In this document: positions 8,912 to 15,286 of the stretch, piece after piece | Position numbering within the stretch: position 1 is the stretch's first letter | Layout of the letters: every line of letters begins with the position of its first letter | Source of the DNA: DUPQ01 sp022706885 | GTDB taxonomy: Bacteria > Bacillota > Clostridia > DUPQ01 | Assembly: GCA_022706885.1 (NCBI GenBank) | Contig: JAKJBR010000021.1 | Location: forward strand, 1-20,443 | Direction of reading: 5' to 3' | DNA length: 20,443 bases | Notes under the pieces: model-generated | Databases searched by the model: none | What the model saw: only the letters and a program-made list of their open reading frames with translations | What the model was told of the DNA's origin: nothing | Position numbers and translations under genes: made by a program

Positions 8912-8958
8912 TTGCACCCTCCCTGTCAGAAATTGATTTTATCATAATATCAGGCATA

Positions 8959-8992
8959 TTTACACACTAAGCACCCCAAGATAGTGTATAAT
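8959..8992 (+). promoter_or_regulatory. Candidate bioY promoter (-10) overlapped by an inverted repeat
   Basis: TATAAT occurs at 8987-8992, seven bases before the ATG at 9000, without a good -35 box at 16-18 bp. It lies inside the right arm of an imperfect inverted repeat: TTTACACACTA (8959-8969) against TAGTGTATAAT (8982-8992), 9 of 11 positions complementary. Taken as 9-bp outer arms, the spacing is 16 bp and the total 34 bp, the same geometry as BirA biotin operators, although the bases do not match the TTGTAAACC-type consensus. A repressor bound here would cover the -10 box. That it senses biotin is inference from position. Confidence 0.4.
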
Positions 8993-8999
8993 GAATAAA

Positions 9000-9524
9000 A
9001 TGATGACGCGAACAAAACAAATAGCATATACGGGAATATTCACCGCAATAATAGCGGTTATGTCCCAACTGGCAATACCTATGCCTTCAGGCGTTCCGGC
9101 TACATTGCAGACTCTGGCCATAGCTATAACGGGCTTACTGTTAGGTATTAAGGCGGGCACCTTGTCCGTAAGCCTGTACATCACAATAGGCACAATAGGT
9201 ATTCCGGTATTCTCCGGCTTAAGAAGCGGGTTCGGTACTTTATTCGGAGTAACGGGCGGTTTCATATTCGGATTCATACCTTTCGTGTTGCTTTGTGCAG
9301 CTGCAAAAAATGTAAAGAACAGAATAGCTGCAATAGCGATATGTATTGCCGGTCTTTTAACCTGCCACTTATGCGGCATTATTCAGTTTATGATAATAAC
9401 GGGTAAACCTTTCATACAAACGGCACTTACAGTATCATTACCCTACCTGCTGAAAGACATAGTATCCTGTATACTGGCTTACATAATATCCGTTAAACTA
9501 AGTAAGGTTATAGCTGTGGAATAA
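9000..9524 (+). CDS. bioY: Biotin transporter S-component BioY
   Basis: This integral membrane protein of about 174-177 residues has the BioY pattern: SQLAIPMPSGVPATLQTLAI near the N-terminus, then GLLLGIKAG, YITIGTIGIPVFSG and GTLFGVTGGFIFGF, with about six hydrophobic segments in all. BioY binds biotin and docks on an EcfT-EcfA module, or in some species works alone. It is the only plus-strand gene here. The frame opens at ATG 8991, but that codon overlaps the only good -10 box (8987-8992). No Shine-Dalgarno sequence precedes any of the candidate ATGs (8991, 9000, 9003). If transcription starts about 7 bases after the -10 box, the mRNA would begin at or near the ATG at 9000, so I give 9000 as the start; 8991 and 9003 remain possible. 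ecfT lies in the divergent operon. It converges with the SLH gene. Confidence 0.95.
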   Translation: MMTRTKQIAYTGIFTAIIAVMSQLAIPMPSGVPATLQTLAIAITGLLLGIKAGTLSVSLYITIGTIGIPVFSGLRSGFGTLFGVTGGFIFGFIPFVLLCAAAKNVKNRIAAIAICIAGLLTCHLCGIIQFMIITGKPFIQTALTVSLPYLLKDIVSCILAYIISVKLSKVIAVE

Positions 9525-9763
9525 CAGTTATAACCTCTTATTTTATAGGAATATTAAATAGTTTAATCACTCAATGCCTGCAAAACCCAAGACATTAAAA
9601 CTTATAATTGTTCCTTCACAAACCTGCTTTGCAGATAAGTTTCCTTCGGAATCATAGAACTTTATAACAGACGGGCAAGGTCATAATGTGATTACCGGAA
9701 GCAACAGTAAAATACGGACAAAACTTTTGTTATTCCGGATTTCACTCTTTTTTCCCTAAAATA
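9525..9763. other. Convergent intergenic region, no gene seen
   Basis: The 239 bp between the ends of bioY (plus) and the SLH gene (minus) hold no credible coding frame. A weak imperfect hairpin (CGGA 9715-9718 with TCCG 9734-9737, around CAAA/TTTG) is followed on the plus strand by a run of T from 9748. It might end bioY transcripts but is too AT-rich and too distant to call a terminator with confidence. Confidence 0.5.
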
Positions 9764-11725
9764 TTACCTGGTAACCGTCACCTCGGCTTTAAACAGTCCG
9801 TCATCGGTAACATAAGTAATTGTCGCGGTGTTCGGACCGTCTCCTACAGAGGATATGTTATAACAAAGGTCATACGGATTATAGCCTTCTCTTGTACCGG
9901 TAATAGCTATTTTATCCGGATCGGAACTGGTTATGGTTCCTTTTGGTACCGCTATACTTTTACCGTATTGGTCATAAGCATATACATCCACATAATCCTT
10001 GTTAAAAGCGGACATATACAGGTAATGCACTTTCGGAGCATCGACTTTTAATTGGAACGGAAATACGCCTATTACATAACCGCGCTTCCCTATAACCTTT
10101 ATTTTGGCTTCCATATCTTCCGTAACCGGTCTTACCGTCACAATTTCGCTTTTTTCAGTTGATACCGCAATGTTATCCACATCAACCTTGTAACTAAAAG
10201 CATCCGGTAGCGCTACTTCATCTGTAGACTGTATCTGAACAATCATCCTGTTTACAGTTGCTCCGCTGACTTTTATCTTCAGATTATGGTCTTCGGATAA
10301 TTTTCCCGCATACATGAAATTCTTGCCGTATAAGAAATCTACCTTGCATCCGACAATATCCGTATCATTGACTGCTGTCAGAGTAAACTCCTTCACCGCT
10401 TCTATATAATTCGGGTTACCGGAGCCGGGCATACCGCCTTTGCAGGCAACAATCTTAAGTGTCTCCGTTCCGGCTTTTTTTGCGGTAATATATGTATAGT
10501 GCTCATTTATTTCCTGTCTTCCTATTTCAAAAACCGCCGAATCACCCGTTCCGTAAGGGTCATTGTCATCCGCCCTTCTCACTTCAAGATAATATTGATG
10601 AAAGCTGAGATTTACAAAATTCCCCAGACTGTCTATCAAAGAAAATTTCCTAAGTTTCATTGTTTTTCCTACCATCAATGCCTGATAATCCTGCTCGTAT
10701 CTGATATCGGTAAAAACATTAACATCACTTTTACCTACCACAGTCACTTCGGTACTTAAATTCCATTTTCCGTCATCGGACTTGAAGGTTACAACTGCGG
10801 TATTTATACCGGAAGTAACTCCGTATGCATCAACACTGACATCCGTTGTAGCAATAACACCCGGTCTTTGGTCGCCCAAGACAATTTTTGATGTGTCCGA
10901 ACTGCTGAATGTGCCTTTCGGAGGTAATATTCTCTGACCGTATTGGTCGCTGGCGTGCAATTGTAACCATCCGCCTTCATAGTAAAATAACCGCATTCTG
11001 GCAGCATAAGGTATAGCAGGGTCGGTTCCGGGAGCAGCTTTTACCTCTCTTCGGTCATACAGAGCACCTTTTTGATATAAATCCTCTATGAATAATTTCC
11101 CTTCTTTATTATTCAACTTCAATGCTTGCTGTAATACTACGGTAAAATCCTGATTTGTAACTTTACCTTCTTTTACGGTTAATCCCTTTGATTGAGCAAA
11201 GGATCTTACATCGGCGCTTTCAAAATCCACGCCTTGCTTATAACCCAACGCCTCCATAATTATCTTTGCAAACTCATTTCCGGTCAAAACCTCCGACGGT
11301 CGGAAACCTGACTTGACATCAGTAACAAGGCCCAATTCCGGATGCTCATATGCATAAGCTAAAATAGGGCTCCAGTATGCTTTATTCAAGCCCGGCATAT
11401 CGTTAAAACTATATGTACCTTTATAGAATCGCGCACTGTCTTCCAATCCGCGTAACCGTAAACCTATCAACAATCCCTGTGCTCTTGTGGTATTTCTTAA
11501 CCAATACTCATCCTCAATAAGGCCTCCTTCTCCTCTTATGACTCCGACTGAGACACAGGCATGTATTGTGTTTCTGTTATCCCAAGAGATTTCCGTTACC
11601 TCCGAAGAAGCTTCCGATTGTGAATCCTGTGTGTCTCCTTTTGCATACCCCGTAAACACCGGAGCAACTAAAACAGACAGCAATACAAATATTGCTACAA
11701 ACTGAACAATGAACCTCTTTTTCAT
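9764..11725 (-). CDS. Secreted S-layer-homology (SLH) surface protein with Ig-like repeats
   Basis: This 653-residue exported protein has a Sec signal peptide at 1-28 (MKKRFIVQ, hydrophobic core, cleavage near TGYA). Residues of about 46-161 contain SLH-type sequence: ACVSVGVIRGEGG, TRAQGLLIGLRL, YWSPILAYAYEHPELGLVTD, GFRPSEVLTGNEFAKIIMEALGY. A partial third unit lies to about 205. SLH domains anchor proteins to pyruvylated secondary cell-wall polymers. Two copies of an Ig-like (Big-type) repeat of about 85 residues follow, at about 242-332 and 566-653, sharing (S/Y)DQYG, PKGT, SSD and a VT(F/Y)..DDG ending. Between them are less clear beta domains. The frame opens at GTG 11737, but that GTG contains the ribosome site (GTGAGG) for the ATG at 11725, six bases on. 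Expression is from the repeated cassette upstream. A structural or binding role on the cell surface is likely; no catalytic domain is seen. Confidence 0.9.
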   Translation of the reverse strand: MKKRFIVQFVAIFVLLSVLVAPVFTGYAKGDTQDSQSEASSEVTEISWDNRNTIHACVSVGVIRGEGGLIEDEYWLRNTTRAQGLLIGLRLRGLEDSARFYKGTYSFNDMPGLNKAYWSPILAYAYEHPELGLVTDVKSGFRPSEVLTGNEFAKIIMEALGYKQGVDFESADVRSFAQSKGLTVKEGKVTNQDFTVVLQQALKLNNKEGKLFIEDLYQKGALYDRREVKAAPGTDPAIPYAARMRLFYYEGGWLQLHASDQYGQRILPPKGTFSSSDTSKIVLGDQRPGVIATTDVSVDAYGVTSGINTAVVTFKSDDGKWNLSTEVTVVGKSDVNVFTDIRYEQDYQALMVGKTMKLRKFSLIDSLGNFVNLSFHQYYLEVRRADDNDPYGTGDSAVFEIGRQEINEHYTYITAKKAGTETLKIVACKGGMPGSGNPNYIEAVKEFTLTAVNDTDIVGCKVDFLYGKNFMYAGKLSEDHNLKIKVSGATVNRMIVQIQSTDEVALPDAFSYKVDVDNIAVSTEKSEIVTVRPVTEDMEAKIKVIGKRGYVIGVFPFQLKVDAPKVHYLYMSAFNKDYVDVYAYDQYGKSIAVPKGTITSSDPDKIAITGTREGYNPYDLCYNISSVGDGPNTATITYVTDDGLFKAEVTVTR

Positions 11726-11877
11726 ATCAAACCTCACATTCTTTGTTAATTATAAATATTATATGTTAACTAAAAGTAACTTCTGTGTTCCATTATATAC
11801 CTTTAAGATCAGCAAATTGCTTTGTTCATAAATTGTTTACAAATTCACGGCATTGTTTACAAAAAGTTCATAAATTC
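11643..11877 (-). repeat. Promoter plus signal-peptide cassette, copy A (direct repeat of 13512-13746)
   Basis: These 235 bp match 13512-13746 (offset exactly 1869) at 233 positions by eye. The two differences are both in the signal peptide codons: one silent and one Val to Ile. The repeat holds, in transcription order, the operator-like block, the TATAAT box, the 5' leader, the GTGAGG ribosome site and the signal peptide codons. It stops at the Ala of the cleavage region; beyond it the two genes show no similarity. The other end stops two bases beyond the operator block. Confidence 0.95.
11792..11875 (-). promoter_or_regulatory. Cassette promoter and operator-like block of the SLH gene
   Basis: Minus-strand order: TTTATGAAC, TTTGTAAACAAT, GCCGTGAA, TTTGTAAACAA, TTTATGAAC, all within 11875-11824, then TATAAT at 11797-11792. 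The inner motif is repeated at a 20 bp step and the outer one at 42 bp, both close to whole helical turns. There is no good -35 hexamer at 16-18 bp (GCAATT at best). With the start site near 11785 the block lies at about -39 to -90, a usual place for an activator. The -10 box and operator are seen; the activator is inferred. Confidence 0.6.
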
Positions 11878-11947
11878 CTCCGTTTTGAATTTTTCTTTAT
11901 CTTTCTTTTCTCCAATCATCCACATGATTTCATATATCCGACCGTTT

Positions 11948-13594
11948 CTATTTACTCATACTGTCCGGAACCATCGTATATTCCGGAAGAAAGTTAAGAC
12001 GCACCCACGGATCACCCACGGCATCGCAACCGTTATATGAAAACATCATATACGCGTCCTGTATCTTATACCATATATCCGCACCTTCTCCGGACAGATT
12101 TACATACCCTACATCACCGTAATCATCTATTCTCCAAACAGTCATTTTGATACTGTCAGCTTTGTAAAGAAAATCTATTTCTACCCATTTATATGTTTCT
12201 ATGTCAGGTTTTCCGGGCAGTGTTTCCACGTATCTTATTATCAAAGAGTTAGCAGGTTGAAAGGTTTCCTCGTAGAAATAGCCCTTGCTCTCCTCTGAAA
12301 AAAATCTGCGAAATACAAAGGAAGATCTATATGTCTTATACAAAACGCTCTTTTTAACCAAGGTATCTGTTGCTTCGTGTAAATCCGACTGCAAAACAGC
12401 ATCAATTATTGATTCAATATGCGGTAAAACATACAGTCCTTTGCCTTCTATTACTGCATATTCATATGTTCTTGCAACATTCATTACAAGCTTTTCACCT
12501 TCTTTTTCAAGAATAATCTTACAGTCCGTTTTTAAGGGGGCCGCTTTAGCATATTCCGCCCAATCACAAAGACCCTTATTATCGAAATTCACGAACCACA
12601 TATTTGTAATATCATATTCTTTGTCGTTGTTGATTAATGTAACCTTATCGTATCCGTTTAATTTAAGTGCAGCCATATCTTTTGTAAGAGCAGGCACTTT
12701 ATAGTAATCACAATTATTCAATTCAGCCTGTATATCCTTTACGCAAGTGTCTAAAACAAGCCACACTTCCTCATCGTTCATTCTTATATGGGCATATAGA
12801 CCTTTCTGCCAAAGAGATTGTGCGTATAGCGTTACATCAATTTCGGTTATTGATGAATACACATAGGTATAATGACGCCTTATTCCGTACTTAATTAAAT
12901 TATCGGGTTTCTGCTCCAATGTTTTTGTATAGTGATTGGCTATAGCGGACACAACCGCATATTTTTCCTGCCCCCAGTAGTATAAGTCACCTGATCTGTT
13001 CATTTTTCTTATGAGCAACGGACTGTCACACATCATATCATATACACTTGCTTTAATAATAGTGTTCTTCTGGTTGGTCCAATTGTTTATTTCCCAATAA
13101 CCGATATAATCAAAAACTCTGTGAAATAGCGTAATATTAGATACTGCATATCTATACATAACATGGTCATGCCAAACATGAAAACCATCATATCCGCCGA
13201 ATGCATTATGGGTTAACGGATACGCCGTACCGTAATATACCTCATTATCTTTTGTAAATTTTATACATTTACTGTTTTCATCTATCCTCGGCTCTGTGGC
13301 TAAAACACGCTTTTCAGGCGTATAATACCTGAACCATGAAGCACTTATGAACCTTTGGAAGGAATTCCAGCAGTCGGTAATATCAACATAGTTTCCGTCC
13401 ACAAAAGCCTCTACCTTATCAAACTTATCTTTGGAAAAATCTATAATAAAGTCTGTCTCCGGTCTTTTTACATTCTGTGTCTGAGCTTTTGTATTCTTTA
13501 CATCGGTATTAGCATATCCCGTAAACACCGGAGCAACTAAAATAGACAGCAATACAAATATTGCTACAAACTGAACAATGAACCTCTTTTTCAT
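11948..13594 (-). CDS. Secreted protein of unknown family with internal duplication
   Basis: This 548-residue exported protein has a signal peptide that differs from that of the SLH protein by one residue (Val to Ile). I recognise no family in the mature part. It is rich in Tyr, Trp and Asp, looks mostly beta, and has no SLH, sortase or lipoprotein signal. A motif is repeated inside it: DKVEAFVDGNYVDITDCW near residues 59-76 and DKVTLINNDKEYDITNMW near 316-333, each followed by a similar run of strands, which suggests two related domains. The start is ATG 13594 with GTGAGG six bases before it; the frame opens at GTG 13606, which is part of that ribosome site. It lies between the propeller gene and the SLH gene, each with its own cassette, so the three are probably co-regulated rather than one operon. 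It could be a wall-associated enzyme or binding protein; this cannot be decided here. Confidence 0.85.
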   Translation of the reverse strand: MKKRFIVQFVAIFVLLSILVAPVFTGYANTDVKNTKAQTQNVKRPETDFIIDFSKDKFDKVEAFVDGNYVDITDCWNSFQRFISASWFRYYTPEKRVLATEPRIDENSKCIKFTKDNEVYYGTAYPLTHNAFGGYDGFHVWHDHVMYRYAVSNITLFHRVFDYIGYWEINNWTNQKNTIIKASVYDMMCDSPLLIRKMNRSGDLYYWGQEKYAVVSAIANHYTKTLEQKPDNLIKYGIRRHYTYVYSSITEIDVTLYAQSLWQKGLYAHIRMNDEEVWLVLDTCVKDIQAELNNCDYYKVPALTKDMAALKLNGYDKVTLINNDKEYDITNMWFVNFDNKGLCDWAEYAKAAPLKTDCKIILEKEGEKLVMNVARTYEYAVIEGKGLYVLPHIESIIDAVLQSDLHEATDTLVKKSVLYKTYRSSFVFRRFFSEESKGYFYEETFQPANSLIIRYVETLPGKPDIETYKWVEIDFLYKADSIKMTVWRIDDYGDVGYVNLSGEGADIWYKIQDAYMMFSYNGCDAVGDPWVRLNFLPEYTMVPDSMSK

Positions 13595-13746
13595 ATCAAA
13601 CCTCACATTCTTTGTTAATTATAAATATTATATGTTAACTAAAAGTAACTTCTGTGTTCCATTATATACCTTTAAGATCAGCAAATTGCTTTGTTCATAA
13701 ATTGTTTACAAATTCACGGCATTGTTTACAAAAAGTTCATAAATTC
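13512..13746 (-). repeat. Promoter plus signal-peptide cassette, copy B (direct repeat of 11643-11877)
   Basis: Same content and boundaries as copy A, 233 of 235 positions identical by eye. Flanking bases differ at once on both sides. Being direct repeats 1869 bp apart, the two copies bracket the 548-residue gene exactly: recombination between them would remove that gene and leave the SLH gene with one complete cassette. Confidence 0.95.
13661..13744 (-). promoter_or_regulatory. Cassette promoter and operator-like block of the 548-residue secreted protein gene
   Basis: The operator block at 13744-13693 and TATAAT at 13666-13661 are identical in sequence and spacing to those of the SLH gene. 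The expected start site is near 13654, giving a leader of about 60 nt before the ATG at 13594. Confidence 0.6.
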
Positions 13747-13847
13747 ACACATTTTGTGCCTTTTATATTCAAATATCTGAAATAATAACTTTGAGAGGCA
13801 AAACGGGGACAAAACATTGAAACTTCTGCTTTTGCCAAATTTCCTCG

Positions 13848-15056
13848 CTAATCAAAAACTAAACTGCTGTACTCTATGAAGTAGGAAACCTGATTATATG
13901 TATTCCCATCAATTTGAACATCCAGTTTTGCTTTTACATCATTGTATGGAAGAAACAGTCCAATTATATCCTTTTCATTTACCGATATTACACAGTCTTT
14001 CCCCGTTGCCAAATCAAGTACTACCGCTTCTCTATAGGTGCCAATATTTTCTTTTGGCATACCGTATACAAGTAAAGCCATATTACCGAAACCGGACACG
14101 GCAGCTGCACAGTGTGAATACCTTGAATCGTCATATTCCCTTATGCTACCATCTTCCAGGTTATATATCCTGGAGCCTTTCAAATCAGACACAAACATAT
14201 ACGGATAGGAAAGAACGGTATCACAGAGTGGATTACCATTATCGCTATAAATAGACTGAGATGTGTATTTGGAAGTATCTATTCTTAATACTTCATATGC
14301 TGTCTTTATATATGCTACATCATCATTAACCCACTGCAGCACCCGATTGTATGCTGTAGTATTCGGTATAGGTTTCTCGGTTTTCGTTTCATTATCCATT
14401 ACCCATATACTACCTACTTCGTTATTTGCTCTTTCCGTGTAGTAAAGCATTTTTGTTCCGCTGGGATTGAAAGAAGGCTTGCTAGCCCATACTTTTCTGT
14501 ATATCGTTTTATTATAGGTATAGAACGAATATCCCCCCGCTTCCTTACTGTTATACATAACAAGAGTTCCTTCATTCAAATCAAGAAGATATATAAGACC
14601 GCCACATGCTATAGCATAATTATCGCTGCTCGGAATTTCAAATGATGAATATACTTCACCTCCGTGAATTAATATCTTTTTACCATCTCTCACTACATAC
14701 TTAAATTTTAGGTCATATGAAGTGTTTTCATCAATAACACATGTCAGTGTGCATCTTTCAGCCACTTGATATTCCTCATCTTCAGAAAGTTTAACCATAA
14801 CCGGTGGCAGATATGTCGGTTGTCCCGTTATGGGATCCATAGAGTCATAGATTCTCTGAAGATCCTCTGATGTTGTCATTTTTACCAAAGGACTATCATT
14901 GCTACCGGTTACTCCCTGCATCATTTCAATTTCTTGCGGTATTCCGTTAATACTTATATGATTTTCCGCTTCAGAACCTGTAAGCAATGTAACGCTGAAA
15001 ACGGTTATCAGTATAAGTACTGCCGTAAAACAAACTATAAATTTCTTCTTTTTCAT
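13848..15056 (-). CDS. Secreted TolB/PD40-like beta-propeller protein
   Basis: This 402-residue exported protein has a signal peptide (MKKKKFIVCF, hydrophobic to about residue 24, cleavage near GSEA) related to but clearly diverged from that of the next two genes. The mature part has strand-rich repeats of the PD40/TolB type, best seen in KPSFNPSGTKMLYYTERAN followed by GSIWVMDNETKTEKPI, with further blades around AYIKTAYEVLRIDT, PYMFVSDLKGSRIYNLEDG and REAVVLDLATGK. Such propellers bind proteins, peptides or glycans; no enzyme motif is visible. There is no lipobox, so it is probably released or wall-associated. The frame opens at 15110, but GTGAGG ends 6 bases before the ATG at 15056, exactly as in the two downstream genes, so that start is used. 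The control region is a diverged copy of their cassette. Confidence 0.85.
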   Translation of the reverse strand: MKKKKFIVCFTAVLILITVFSVTLLTGSEAENHISINGIPQEIEMMQGVTGSNDSPLVKMTTSEDLQRIYDSMDPITGQPTYLPPVMVKLSEDEEYQVAERCTLTCVIDENTSYDLKFKYVVRDGKKILIHGGEVYSSFEIPSSDNYAIACGGLIYLLDLNEGTLVMYNSKEAGGYSFYTYNKTIYRKVWASKPSFNPSGTKMLYYTERANNEVGSIWVMDNETKTEKPIPNTTAYNRVLQWVNDDVAYIKTAYEVLRIDTSKYTSQSIYSDNGNPLCDTVLSYPYMFVSDLKGSRIYNLEDGSIREYDDSRYSHCAAAVSGFGNMALLVYGMPKENIGTYREAVVLDLATGKDCVISVNEKDIIGLFLPYNDVKAKLDVQIDGNTYNQVSYFIEYSSLVFD

Positions 15057-15119
15057 ATCAAACCTCACATTCTTTATACCTTCAAACACTATATGTAAGC
15101 TGAACATCACTTGTGTTAT

Positions 15120-15204
15120 ATTATATGCCTTTAATTTCCATAATTGCCGTTGTTCATAAATTGTTTACAAATTCACCGGCATTGTTTACAAAAAGTTCAT
15201 AAAT
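15120..15204 (-). promoter_or_regulatory. Diverged third copy of the cassette promoter and operator-like block
   Basis: The 53 bp block at 15204-15152 equals the 52 bp blocks of the other two cassettes apart from one inserted base in the central GCCGTGAA spacer. The distance from the block to TATAAT (15125-15120) is exactly the same as in those copies, and TTAAAGG just upstream of the -10 region is also kept. The leader between the -10 box and the GTGAGGTTTGATATG start has diverged strongly. Conservation of the block against a changed background argues for a bound regulator. Confidence 0.65.
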
Positions 15205-15286
15205 ACAAGAAAATTACTCTTATTTTCCTCTATTTCTCAATATGTATTTCTCTTCACCATGTAAAGAACAGATAGGTAAATCTCCA

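Noticed and set aside
8959..8992. Canonical BirA operator before bioY
   Set aside because: Arm length and spacing fit, but the arms do not match TTGTTAACC or TTGTAAACC, so it is reported only as an unidentified operator.
9715..9755. Hairpin followed by a T run between bioY and the SLH gene, as a bioY terminator
   Set aside because: The stem is short, AT-rich and interrupted by a 4-base bulge, the T run is about 10 bases away, and it lies nearly 200 bp after bioY. Too weak to call.
11860..11900. A possible leader peptide on the minus strand: GGAGGA followed by ATG AAC TTT TTG TAA just before cassette copy A
   Set aside because: The ribosome-like bases lie outside the repeat and are absent before copies B and C, and the ATG belongs to the operator motif TTTATGAAC, so it is probably chance.
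13790..13846. Inverted repeat GGCAAAA / TTTTGCC downstream of the propeller gene as a terminator
   Set aside because: The 7 bp arms enclose about 26 bases and no T run follows on the minus strand.
11824..15204. CRISPR array or short tandem repeat locus based on the recurring TTTGTAAACAAT and TTTATGAAC motifs
   Set aside because: The motifs occur in three promoter-linked blocks more than 1.4 kb apart with genes between them, without regular spacers.
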